Shown in pieces: positions 25,741-34,792 of a DNA stretch of 64,000 nt. Source of the stretch: Streptomyces sp. Y2F8-2 (GTDB taxonomy: Bacteria; Actinomycetota; Actinomycetes; Streptomycetales; Streptomycetaceae); the NCBI RefSeq assembly GCF_014905555.1, contig NZ_BNGS01000002.1, positions 434,001 through 498,000 of the forward strand, in the 5' to 3' direction. The translations under genes and the position numbers were made by a program. How positions within the stretch are numbered: position 1 is the first letter of the stretch; each line of letters starts with the position of its first letter. The notes beneath the pieces were generated by a model. The model was not told the origin of the DNA, did not search any database, and was given only the letters and a program-made list of their open reading frames with translations.

Positions 25741-25772
25741 TGCCCCCGCGCGATCCGCGCGGGGGCACTTTT
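25741..25772 (+). terminator. Rho-independent terminator of the Mce operon
   Basis: A perfect 12-bp stem, TGCCCCCGCGCG (25741-25752) and CGCGCGGGGGCA (25756-25767), with an ATC loop, followed by CTTTT. It lies 16 nt after the second Mas gene. Confidence 0.9.
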
Positions 25773-25812
25773 CGTGCGCGGTCTTGACAGTGTCCACCGC
25801 GCACCGGCAGAC

Positions 25813-25848
25813 TTCCGTTAAGCAGAAAATATATTCCGCATTATGGAA
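25813..25848 (+). promoter_or_regulatory. 36-bp double-palindrome operator upstream of hyi
   Basis: Two half-palindromes in tandem: TTCCGTTAAGCAGAAA (25813-25828) and TTCCGCATTATGGAA (25834-25848), separated by ATATA. The whole 36 bp aligns without gaps to the operator before gcl at 33934-33969 read on the minus strand; AGCAGAAA, TATATTCCGC and the outer TTCC/GGAA are identical. It lies 46-81 nt before the hyi ATG. The double TTCC-N7-GGAA form is what IclR-type regulators often bind. Confidence 0.7.
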
Positions 25849-25893
25849 TCTCAGAGTCGTTCGATGAGAGCGCGATCCAGGGAGCGCCGCAGG

Positions 25894-26733
25894 ATGGGAT
25901 TCGCCGACCAGCGCTACACCGTCAACCTGTCGATCCTCTTCACGGAACTCCCGCTTCTGGACCGGCCCGCGGCCGCAGCGGCGGCGGGCTTCACCGCGAT
26001 CGAGCTGTGGTGGCCCTGGGTCGACGCTCCCACACCCGAGCGGTCCGAGCCGGACGCCCTGAAGTGGGCGATCGAGGACGCCGGCGTGCGGCTCACGGGG
26101 CTGAACTTCTACGCCGGTCGGTTGCCGGGCCCGGACCGCGGCGCCCTGTCGGTCCCCGGCGAGGAGTCGGAGAAGTTCCGCGCCAACGTGGAGGCGGCGG
26201 CCGAGTTCGCCGAGTCGCTGGGCTGCAGGTCGCTCAACGCGCTGTACGGCAACCGCGTCGACGGCGTCGACCCGGCCGAGCAGGACGCGCTCGCACTGGA
26301 GAACCTGGCCCTCGCGGCGCGGGCGGCGGACCGGATCGGCGCAACGCTCCTGATCGAGGCCCTGAACGAGCCGGAGTCGCCGCTGTACCCGCTGGTGTCC
26401 GCTCCGGCCGCCGTGGAGGTGGTCGACAAGGTCAACCAGGCGACGGGACTGGGCAATGCGCGCTTCCTGATGGACCTGTACCACCTGTCGATGAACGGCG
26501 AGGACCTGCCGCAGGTGATCGAGCGGTACGCGGACCGGACGGGCCACGTCCAGATCGCCGACAACCCGGGCCGCGGCGCGCCGGGCACGGGGACGCTGCC
26601 GCTGGAGGACCTGCTCGACCAGTTGCGGAAGGCGGGCTACGAAGGCCGCGTCGGCCTGGAGTACAAGCCGGGCGACCGCCCGAGCGCGGAGACCTTCGAC
26701 TGGCTGCCGGTCCAGGCCCGCGCCGCCCGCTGA
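25894..26733 (+). CDS. hyi: Hydroxypyruvate isomerase
   Basis: Interconverts hydroxypyruvate and tartronate semialdehyde in glyoxylate use. The 279-residue TIM-barrel protein of the AP-endonuclease-2/xylose-isomerase-like family has VNLSILFTELPLLDRPAAAA, IELWWPW, LIEALNEPESPLYPL, FLMDLYHLSMNGEDL with metal-ligand Asp/His, and a final VGLEYKPGDRPSAETFDWL. The ATG at 25894 (MGFADQRY) was preferred to an in-frame ATG at 25843, which overlaps the operator region. glxR follows after 45 nt on the same strand. Confidence 0.93.
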   Translation: MGFADQRYTVNLSILFTELPLLDRPAAAAAAGFTAIELWWPWVDAPTPERSEPDALKWAIEDAGVRLTGLNFYAGRLPGPDRGALSVPGEESEKFRANVEAAAEFAESLGCRSLNALYGNRVDGVDPAEQDALALENLALAARAADRIGATLLIEALNEPESPLYPLVSAPAAVEVVDKVNQATGLGNARFLMDLYHLSMNGEDLPQVIERYADRTGHVQIADNPGRGAPGTGTLPLEDLLDQLRKAGYEGRVGLEYKPGDRPSAETFDWLPVQARAAR

Positions 26734-26778
26734 ACGGCAACTCCCAGACGTACCGCAGCAGCGAGAAAGGCACCCGCG

Positions 26779-27669
26779 ATGAGCGCACTCCCCAAGATCG
26801 CCTGGATAGGCCTCGGCATCATGGGTTCCCCCATGTCCGAGAACCTGATCAAGGCGGGCTACGACGTCACCGGCCACACCCTGGAGCAGGAGAAGCTGGA
26901 CCGCCTGGCCGCCGCCGGAGGCACCGTGGCCGGCTCGGTGGCCGAGGCCGTGCGGGACGCCGACGTGATCATCACGATGGTGCCGGCGTCTGAGCAGGTC
27001 GAGGCGGTGGCGTACGGCCCGGACGGCGTCCTGGAGAACGCCCGGCCCGGCGCCCTGCTGATCGACATGTCCTCGATCACCCCGCAGACCTCGATCGACC
27101 TGGCCGCGGCCGGGCGGGAGAAGGGCATCCGCGTGCTCGACGCGCCGGTGTCCGGCGGCGAGGCCGGTGCGGTCGAGGCGGTGCTGTCGATCATGGTCGG
27201 CGGCGACCAGGCCGACTTCGAGTACGCCCGGCCGATCTTCGAGACGCTGGGCCGGACCGTTGTGCGGTGCGGCCCGCACGGCTCGGGCCAGACCGTGAAG
27301 GCCGCCAACCAGCTCATCGTCGCCGTGAACATCCAGGCGTGCGCCGAGGCCGTGGTCTTCCTGGAGAAGTCGGGCGTGGACCTCAGGGCGGCCCTCGACG
27401 TCCTGGGCGGCGGACTCGCCGGCTCCACCGTGCTGACCCGCAAGAAGGACAACTTCCTCCGCCGGGACTTCAAGCCGGGCTTCCGTATCGACCTGCACCA
27501 CAAGGACATGGGCATCGTCACGGACGCGGCCCGCGCGGTCGGCGCCGCCCTGCCGGTGGGCGCTGTGGTCGCCCAACTCGTCGCGAGTCTGCGCGCGCAG
27601 GGCGACGGCGGCCTTGACCACTCGGCCCTGCTGCGAGGCGTGGAGCGCCTGTCCGGCGCCCAGGTCTGA
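26779..27669 (+). CDS. glxR: Tartronate semialdehyde reductase (2-hydroxy-3-oxopropionate reductase)
   Basis: Reduces tartronate semialdehyde to D-glycerate with NAD(P)H. The 296-residue beta-hydroxyacid dehydrogenase has the dinucleotide fold IAWIGLGIMGSPMSENLIKA at the N-terminus, the substrate motif DAPVSGGEAGAVEAVLSIMV (about 115-135) and the catalytic-Lys helix GSGQTVKAANQLIVAVNIQA (about 171-190). With Hyi and Gcl it forms the glycerate pathway from glyoxylate, the end product of allantoin breakdown. It probably shares the hyi promoter and operator. Confidence 0.94.
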   Translation: MSALPKIAWIGLGIMGSPMSENLIKAGYDVTGHTLEQEKLDRLAAAGGTVAGSVAEAVRDADVIITMVPASEQVEAVAYGPDGVLENARPGALLIDMSSITPQTSIDLAAAGREKGIRVLDAPVSGGEAGAVEAVLSIMVGGDQADFEYARPIFETLGRTVVRCGPHGSGQTVKAANQLIVAVNIQACAEAVVFLEKSGVDLRAALDVLGGGLAGSTVLTRKKDNFLRRDFKPGFRIDLHHKDMGIVTDAARAVGAALPVGAVVAQLVASLRAQGDGGLDHSALLRGVERLSGAQV

Positions 27670-27894
27670 CGCCCAGACCTCCGGGCCGCGTCGGCGCCGA
27701 CACTTGTCCTGTCGCGCCCAGGCGCCGCCGCGGCCCGGACCCGTCCACCGGACCAGGAGGACGGCATCACGTTCGCGACCACCCGGTCCGCCACCGAGAA
27801 CACCGATCGAGCCAGGGCTGCCGAGAGCCGTGCCGCGTCCGGAGGGCGTCCGCCCACGAAGTGGCCGACGTGCTAATCTGCGGCGGTCGGAAAT

Positions 27895-28033
27895 CTGCAT
27901 GGTCATGCAGGTTTTCGGCAGCGCGCCAGGCAGCGAAGCCGGTGACGCCCGCCTCACGCGGGCCAGTCCGGCGCTGTCCCGCAACTGTGAGGGCCGCCTC
28001 AACCGGGGCCCGAGCCAGGTCGCCTCCTGCCGC
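27895..28033 (+). promoter_or_regulatory. Cobalamin riboswitch
   Basis: The 472-nt gap after glxR holds the conserved cobalamin-riboswitch blocks in order: a GCAGGTTTTCGG entry region (near 27905), GAAGCCGGTG, AGTCCGGCGCTGTCCCGC followed by AACTGTGA (27965-27989), and the B12-box-like GAGCCAGGTCGCCTCCTGCC (28012-28031). Downstream is a hairpin that covers the ribosome site of the lipoprotein gene. The boundaries are approximate. It marks the following ABC transporter as cobalamin-regulated. Confidence 0.88.
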
Positions 28034-28109
28034 GCTACGACATCGACCCTCGTGGGAAGGGCGATCCGTCTCCGTCGGCGCGCGTTCGACGCGGCCAGTC
28101 GACGGATTG

Positions 28110-28135
28110 CTTCTTCCCGTCCTCACGGGAGGAAG
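28110..28135 (+). promoter_or_regulatory. Ribosome-site-sequestering hairpin (riboswitch expression platform)
   Basis: CTTCTTCCCG (28110-28119) pairs with CGGGAGGAAG (28126-28135) over 10 bp with one U-G pair and a 6-nt loop. The right arm contains the GGGAGGA ribosome-binding site that lies 8 nt before the GTG at 28142. Such pairing would block initiation, pointing to translational control by the upstream riboswitch. Confidence 0.7.
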
Positions 28136-28141
28136 TGCCGC

Positions 28142-29140
28142 GTGGCACACCAACCTGTCCGGCGTCGGCGCAAGCCGCTCGTCCGCGCCCTGTCGGCGGC
28201 GACCGCCGTGATCGCGGCCGTGGCCGTCGTCGCCGGCTGCAACTCCAAAAGCTCCGGCGGCGCCGCGTCGTCCGCTTCGGCATCCGGCTCCTCCGCCGCC
28301 GCTCCGTTCCCCGTCACGGTGACTCCCGCCAACGGCAGGATCACCGTCAAGAGCCGACCGCAGCGCATCGTGTCGCTCTCGCCGACCGCGACCGAGGACC
28401 TGTACGCGGTCGGCGCGGGCAAGCAGGTCGTCGCGGTGGACTCGAACTCCGACCATCCGGCCGGCGCGCCGGTCACCAGCCTCAGCGGACTGACCCCGAA
28501 CATCGAGGCGATCGTGAAGTACGACCCGGACCTGGTCGTCGCCTCGCAGGATTCCGGTGGACTGGTCGCCGGACTGCGCAAGCTGGGCGTGCCGGTGCTG
28601 ATCGAGCCCGCGGCGGCGACGGTCGACGACGCCTACACGCAGATCGAGCAGATCGGCCGGGCCACCGGTCACGCCGCCCAGGCCGCACGGACCGTTGCCG
28701 GTATGAAGTCCGCGATAGCCTCCACGGTCAAGCAGGCCGGCACCGACCACGCGAACCTGACCTATTACTGGGAGCTGGGCGCCAACCCCTACTACTCGGC
28801 GACCTCCTCGACGTTCGTCGGGCAGATGGCGTCCCTGTTCGGCCTGAAGAACATCGCCGACAAGGCGGACAAGGCCTCCGACGGCGGATATCCCCAGCTG
28901 GCCCAGGAGTACATCGTCTCGGCGCAGCCGCAGCTGATATTCCTCTCGGACAACGAGTCGTCCGACGGCGGGCAGAGCCCTGCGATCGTCGCTGCCCGGC
29001 CCGGCTGGTCGGGGATTCCGGCGGTGAAGAACAAACAGATCATCGGCCTGAACGACGACGTCGCCTCCCGCTGGGGCCCGCGTCTGCCCCAACTGGTCGC
29101 GCAGATCGCGCAGGCCGTCGAGAAGGCCTCCGACCGGTGA
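28142..29140 (+). CDS. btuF: Cobalamin ABC transporter substrate-binding lipoprotein (BtuF-like)
   Basis: A 332-residue lipoprotein: basic start, hydrophobic segment and lipobox VVAGC (Cys at about 34), then a Ser/Ala linker and a class III (BtuF/FhuD) binding domain with PQRIVSLSPTATEDLYAVGA, YDPDLVVASQDSGGLVAGL and a final PAVKNKQIIGLNDDVASRWG. The family also includes siderophore and haem binders. The cobalamin riboswitch and RBS hairpin directly upstream make cobalamin or a corrinoid the likely ligand. The GTG start is fixed by the hairpin-embedded ribosome site. Confidence 0.88.
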   Translation: MAHQPVRRRRKPLVRALSAATAVIAAVAVVAGCNSKSSGGAASSASASGSSAAAPFPVTVTPANGRITVKSRPQRIVSLSPTATEDLYAVGAGKQVVAVDSNSDHPAGAPVTSLSGLTPNIEAIVKYDPDLVVASQDSGGLVAGLRKLGVPVLIEPAAATVDDAYTQIEQIGRATGHAAQAARTVAGMKSAIASTVKQAGTDHANLTYYWELGANPYYSATSSTFVGQMASLFGLKNIADKADKASDGGYPQLAQEYIVSAQPQLIFLSDNESSDGGQSPAIVAARPGWSGIPAVKNKQIIGLNDDVASRWGPRLPQLVAQIAQAVEKASDR

Positions 29141-29159
29141 CAGTTGGCGGGCTGTGGTC

Positions 29160-30191
29160 GTGAGCAGGGCCGGAATGCGCTCTCGCACCGTGGGCGTCTA
29201 CGGAATCGCCGTGGCGTTCCTGGCCGTCGCGCTGCTTGTCGGTGCGATGGCCGGGGCGGCGGCCGTCAATCCGCTCGCGACGGCCGCCGCGTTGCTGGAC
29301 CGGGTGCCGTTGGTACGTCTGCCGTCCGGGCTCAGCCCGCTGCAGAATGCCGTGCTCTTCCAGATCCGGCTGCCGCGCGTGGTGCTCGGAGCGGTGGTCG
29401 GCGGGGCGCTCTCGCTCGCCGGCGCGGGATACCAGGGCGTCTTCCGCAACCCCCTGGTCGACTCGTCGCTGCTGGGGGCGTCGGCGGGGGCAGGCCTGGG
29501 CGCGACGGTCGCCATCGTCTGGCTGGGCGGCTCGGCACCGGCGGCGGTGCCCGTGGCCGCGTTCATCGGGTCGCTGGCCGGGGTCACCATCGCCTACCTG
29601 GCCGGCGTGGCGGGCGGGCCGGGTACCTCGACACTGCTGCTGGCCGGGCTGGCGGTTTCGATGTTCCTGACCGCCGTTCAGACGTACGTCCTCCAGCGCT
29701 CCAGCCAGGACATCCAGCAGGTCTACTCCTGGCTGCTGGGCTCCCTGTCCGCCGCCACCTGGCACCAGACCACGGAGATCCTGCCCTATACGGCGGTCGC
29801 CGTCGTGGTCGTGCTGTTGCACGGCCGCCATCTCGACGTGCTGTCCGTCGGCGACGAGGAGAGCCGCTCCCTCGGCATGCACCCCAGCCGCATCAGGCTG
29901 GCCGTCGTGGCCGCCTGCGCGCTGGCCGCGGCGAGCGCCGTGGCGGTGAGCGGGCTCATCGGCTTCGTCGGGATCATCGTGCCGCATGCGGTGCGTCGGC
30001 TGGCCGGCGCCTCCTATCGGCTCGTCCTTCCGCTGTCACTGCTGTTCGGCGCGGGATTCCTGGTCCTCGCCGACGCCCTGGCCCGCACCATGGTGGCACC
30101 GGCCGAACTGCCCATCGGCGTCGTGACCGCACTGATCGGCTCACCGGCATTCATCTGGATCCTGCGCTCCACCCGGTCGGTGCGGACATGA
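29160..30191 (+). CDS. btuC: Cobalamin ABC transporter permease (FecCD/BtuC family)
   Basis: A membrane protein of about 343 residues with the FecCD pattern of about ten helices. Diagnostic segments are RLPRVVLGAVVGGALSLAGA, GYQGVFRNPLVDSSLLGASA, SWLLGSLSAATW and the ATPase-contacting LGMHPSRIRLAVV, then GFVGIIVPHAVRRLAG. GTG 29160 is used here; an in-frame GTG at 29154 is possible and would add two residues. It begins 19 nt after the binding-protein gene and overlaps the ATPase gene by 4 nt. Confidence 0.9.
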   Translation: MSRAGMRSRTVGVYGIAVAFLAVALLVGAMAGAAAVNPLATAAALLDRVPLVRLPSGLSPLQNAVLFQIRLPRVVLGAVVGGALSLAGAGYQGVFRNPLVDSSLLGASAGAGLGATVAIVWLGGSAPAAVPVAAFIGSLAGVTIAYLAGVAGGPGTSTLLLAGLAVSMFLTAVQTYVLQRSSQDIQQVYSWLLGSLSAATWHQTTEILPYTAVAVVVVLLHGRHLDVLSVGDEESRSLGMHPSRIRLAVVAACALAAASAVAVSGLIGFVGIIVPHAVRRLAGASYRLVLPLSLLFGAGFLVLADALARTMVAPAELPIGVVTALIGSPAFIWILRSTRSVRT

Positions 30192-30994
30192 ACGCACTCG
30201 CCTCGGACGGGCTGGACGTGGCCGGGGTCGACGTCGACCTGGAGCGCGCCCCGGTCGTGCGCGCGGTGTCCTTCGCCGTTCCCCCGGGCGGCTGGCTGGC
30301 GCTGATCGGCCCCAACGGCGCGGGCAAGTCGACGCTGCTCCGCGCCATCGCCGGTCTGCTCCCCCATCGCGGCACGGTCGTCGTCGGCGGCACCGACGTC
30401 GGGCGCCTGCGCGCCCGGGAAAGGGCCCGGCTGATCGCCTACGTGCCGCAGGCACCCGTACTGCCACCGGACATGACGGTCCAGGAGTACGTGCTGCTGG
30501 GGCGCACGCCCCACCTCGGCTACCTGGCAAGCCCCGGTGAACGCGACCGCAAGGCCACGGCGCGCACGCTGGCCGCACTCGACCTCACCCGCTATGCCGC
30601 CCGCCGCCTGTCCGAGCTCTCCGGCGGCGAGCGCCAACGTGCCGCGCTCGCCCGGGCCCTGGCCCAGGAACCCCGGCTGCTGCTGCTCGACGAACCCACC
30701 TCCGCGCTCGACCTCGGACACCAGCAGCAGGTTCTCGACCTCGTGGACGAACTCCGCGGAACGCGGCGCCTGACGGTGGTCACCACCCTGCACGACCTGA
30801 CGACCGCCGCCCAGTACGCGGACCGGCTGGTCCTCCTCGACAAGGGCCGCGTCGCGGCGGGCGGCACGCCCGCCGAGGTCATCACCGAGGACGTCATAGC
30901 CCGTGTGTACGCGGCGCGGGTGTCGGTGACCACGGACACCGAGGGCCGTCCCGTGGTCACCCCGCTGCGCGGCCCCGGCGTCGTCGGCCGATGA
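30188..30994 (+). CDS. btuD: Cobalamin ABC transporter ATPase (BtuD-like)
   Basis: A 268-residue ABC ATPase. The Walker A is GPNGAGKST (about 43-51), the Q-loop is in YVPQAPVLPPDMTVQEYVLL, the signature is LSGGERQRAALARAL (about 143-157), the Walker B is LLLLDEPTSALDLGHQQQVL and the switch His is in TTLHDLT. It belongs to the FepC/BtuD group. The ATG overlaps the permease stop (ATGA). A weak CGGCTC/GAGCCG inverted repeat (31002-31023) lies just after the stop. Confidence 0.9.
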   Translation: MNALASDGLDVAGVDVDLERAPVVRAVSFAVPPGGWLALIGPNGAGKSTLLRAIAGLLPHRGTVVVGGTDVGRLRARERARLIAYVPQAPVLPPDMTVQEYVLLGRTPHLGYLASPGERDRKATARTLAALDLTRYAARRLSELSGGERQRAALARALAQEPRLLLLDEPTSALDLGHQQQVLDLVDELRGTRRLTVVTTLHDLTTAAQYADRLVLLDKGRVAAGGTPAEVITEDVIARVYAARVSVTTDTEGRPVVTPLRGPGVVGR

Positions 30995-31336
30995 CGCGGT
31001 TCGGCTCACCCTGAGGCGAGCCGCAAGGCCGCCTGTCGCCAGGTCCGGGGCTGCGCCGACGGCCCGGTCCACGGCTGCCGTCGCCGGGGGATCCTGCCCC
31101 GGGAGCACCAGAGCGTCCCCGAACGAAAGCAGCCTGCGCGACATCGCCGCGCCCCCCGACCACATGCGCACTCGACGTCACCATCGTGCCTGGCGGCACA
31201 GGCCGGCAGCCGATCGGGCGACTCACGGTACGGCCGTCACCCGGCGCGGCAGGGCCGGGTGAGGAACGCCCCGGTGCCGTCGCGTCCGCCGTGGCCCCGG
31301 GGTGCGGATCAGGCGCGGCCGCAGGACGCTGAACTC
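30995..31336. other. 342-nt stretch without a recognised gene
   Basis: Contains only the weak inverted repeat at 31002-31023 near the btuD stop. Open frames here on both strands have no recognisable domain and look like high-GC background. The end of the stretch holds the leader of the 78-residue gene at 31337. Confidence 0.5.
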
Positions 31337-31573
31337 ATGGAACAGTCACCGCAGCATCCGCACATCGTGGTGCACGCCCCGGCACTGGACGGATCCCGTC
31401 GGGTCACCGAGGGCGACGTGACCCTCGGCATCGCCTCCCACCTGGACGACGTCATCGAGATCCTGCGCCTGGCCGATCTGGACCGGATCGAGGTCGAGGA
31501 GAGCGACATCGTCGAGTGGCAGGGCGGCGGACCCGAGGACTGGCCGGGGCTGTCGGAGCACGAGATCGAGTGA
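31337..31573 (+). CDS. Small acidic hypothetical protein
   Basis: A 78-residue acidic protein (MEQSPQHPHIVVHAPALDGS at the start, ending in WPGLSEHEIE). No signal, membrane helix or metal motif. The sequence is compatible with one short beta-alpha domain: VTLGIASHLDDVIEILRLAD looks like a helix after a strand. The frame is open from 31259, but ATG 31337 begins the well-composed part. I do not recognise the family. It stands alone, downstream of btuD and before a low-complexity region. Confidence 0.55.
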   Translation: MEQSPQHPHIVVHAPALDGSRRVTEGDVTLGIASHLDDVIEILRLADLDRIEVEESDIVEWQGGGPEDWPGLSEHEIE

Positions 31574-31695
31574 GGGCGTCTACGCAAGCAGGCGTACCCC
31601 CTCTACGCAACCCTCAAATGAACCTCTGAACACCCGTCAGGGGGCTTCAACCACCCCTGGTCATGGGGAGATTCTCGACACACGGGGCCCGTCGG

Positions 31696-31757
31696 CACGG
31701 GGGCGGCGGGCCTCGCAGGGGGCCCGCCGACACGGGGGCGGCGGGCCTCGCAGGGGG
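31696..31757 (+). repeat. Two direct 27-bp repeats at 35-bp spacing in a G-rich intergenic region
   Basis: CACGGGGGCGGCGGGCCTCG plus CAGGGGG occurs at 31696-31722 and again, unchanged, at 31731-31757. The region 31680-31830 is strongly G-biased on the plus strand. With only two copies it is not an array. It lies between the 78-residue gene and the lectin remnant. Confidence 0.8.
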
Positions 31758-31918
31758 GTGTCGGCCGGGGGGCCGCGGCCCGAGGGGGCGGGCCGCGGCG
31801 GTGCCGATCTCCGTACGGGGGGCGCCCGGGCAGGCGCGGTCCGGTGGGACGACCAGTCGGCGTGATGAGGTGGTCACCGGACCGGGAGGCGTGCGTCTCC
31901 CGGCATCGCAGACGGACC

Positions 31919-31990
31919 TACGGCCACCCGGGCGCCTATGCGGTGATGCAGACGGACGGCAACTTCGTCGTCTACACGAGCACCGGAGGT
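31919..31990 (+). pseudogene. Remnant of a bulb-type (mannose-binding) lectin domain
   Basis: The short frame reads YGHPGAYAVMQTDGNFVVY, which contains one complete QxDxNxVxY sugar-binding motif preceded by the usual G-x-P-G-A-x strand. The rest of the three-repeat lectin domain is missing and the frame ends in low-complexity sequence. Lectin domains of this type are usually attached to secreted enzymes; here neither signal peptide nor enzyme remains. I read it as a decayed fragment. Confidence 0.55.
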
Positions 31991-32066
31991 CCCGGCAAGG
32001 GCGGCGGGGCCACCGGCACCACGACCACGTCGCGGTGACCAGGTCCTGATCCAGGTCGCGTTCAGC

Positions 32067-32094
32067 ACGGGGCCGCGGGCGACCGCGGCCCCGT
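32067..32094. terminator. Strong hairpin terminator downstream of gcl
   Basis: A perfect 12-bp stem, ACGGGGCCGCGG (32067-32078) and CCGCGGCCCCGT (32083-32094), with a GCGA loop, 16 nt beyond the gcl stop. No U-run, but in high-GC actinobacteria such stems serve as terminators. It could work for transcripts from either side. Confidence 0.75.
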
Positions 32095-32109
32095 CCGCGT
32101 TCGGAAGCG

Positions 32110-33852
<1,743 letters not shown>

Positions 33853-33933
33853 GGAGTACTCCTGCTTCGGCTGTCGGACTCGCGCTCCCGTCGCGCCCCG
33901 CGGTGAGCACCAATGGGCCTTTCGGCTTCCAGC

Positions 33934-33969
33934 TTCCGTATAGCGGAATATACTTTCTGCTATCTGGAA
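33934..33969 (-). promoter_or_regulatory. 36-bp double-palindrome operator upstream of gcl
   Basis: TTCCG-N5-CGGAA (33934-33948) and TTTCTGCTATCTGGAA (33954-33969), separated by TATAC. Read on the minus strand it matches the hyi operator at 25813-25848 over 36 bp without gaps; 25-26 positions are identical, including AGCAGAAA and TATATTCCGC. It lies 82-117 nt before the gcl ATG. Confidence 0.7.
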
Positions 33970-34065
33970 GCAATGTAGGCATGGCAAGCAGAGCCGTCAA
34001 GACACGGCCCATCAGGCGTGCCCGATCGCCGAAGTCGGGGACAAGTGGGCATCCGCGGAAGCACC

Positions 34066-34779
34066 ATGGGAGCCATGCCCGAGAGCGTGCCGGTGTCCTG
34101 TCCGGTCTGCCGGCGCGAGCATGTGTACGCCGCGCCGTCGTATCCGTGCGTGTGCGGCGCGCCCGTCGCGCCGCCGCTGAACCGCCTCTCGTGGCCCTCC
34201 GTGGTCACCCGCCGCACCTGGGCCGACGGCTGGGTGGCGGTCCGCTGCGGGAGTTGTGGCCGCGAGGGCGAGTGGCCCTGCCCGGAGCTGGACTGCCCGT
34301 GCGGGACGATCCTCCGTGTCCCGGTGAGTGAGGCCCCGGTGAGCGGGGCGCCACGCGCGGATTCCGCCGGGGACGGCGCGGGCGGTCGGCGTGAACAGAG
34401 TCCCGTCTTCCAGCCCGTCACCATCCGCACGGCCGCCGACGCCATCGGCGCGGCCGCGCTCTGCCTGCGCCGGCTCGGCCACCACGACGTCCGGCGCGCC
34501 CAGGAGCGTCCGCCCAGCGGGGTCCTGCTCGCGGCGGAGGGGATGCGGGCGCTGGTGGAGCCGACGGTGCGTCCGGCGTCGCTGCGGGACGTGGAGTGCC
34601 TGTGGCTCACCGCCCTGTCGGAGTCCGCACGCTGCGTGTGCTTCTCGCTGGCGGGATACGCCGACGCCGCCCGTGCCGCCGCGGACCGCCTCGGCGTCCC
34701 GCTCTTCGTCCTCGACCTCACCGGCGCGCCCCAGCCGGTGAACAGGCAGGCCGACGATCTGGCCGCCGGCCTGGCCTGA
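34066..34779 (+). CDS. Zinc-ribbon protein with a degenerate Mrr-like nuclease domain
   Basis: A 237-residue protein. The N-terminal part has two zinc-ribbon-like pairs of cysteines (CPVC with CVCG near residues 12-30, and CGSCG with CPCG near 65-90). After an Ala/Gly-rich linker, about 125-230 follow the Mrr/RecB-like pattern: AADAIGAAALCLRRLGHHDV, then SGVLLAAEGMRALVE, CVCFSLAGYADAARAAADRL and GVPLFVLDLTGAPQPVN. In active Mrr domains the first segment carries G-x-D and a Q-x-K/E-x-K; here these are G-V-L-L and A-L-V-E. Catalysis is therefore doubtful. No partner genes. The function is unknown. Confidence 0.6.
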   Translation: MGAMPESVPVSCPVCRREHVYAAPSYPCVCGAPVAPPLNRLSWPSVVTRRTWADGWVAVRCGSCGREGEWPCPELDCPCGTILRVPVSEAPVSGAPRADSAGDGAGGRREQSPVFQPVTIRTAADAIGAAALCLRRLGHHDVRRAQERPPSGVLLAAEGMRALVEPTVRPASLRDVECLWLTALSESARCVCFSLAGYADAARAAADRLGVPLFVLDLTGAPQPVNRQADDLAAGLA

Positions 34780-34792
34780 ACCGTCCCTCGTT

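Noticed and set aside
24199..28002. A 1267-residue minus-strand frame across several plus-strand genes
   Set aside because: It spans Mas, hyi, glxR and intergenic DNA, including a terminator and a riboswitch, without any domain of its own.
31696..31757. Possible CRISPR array
   Set aside because: Only two copies, an 8-nt gap instead of a spacer of 30 nt or more, and no cas gene.
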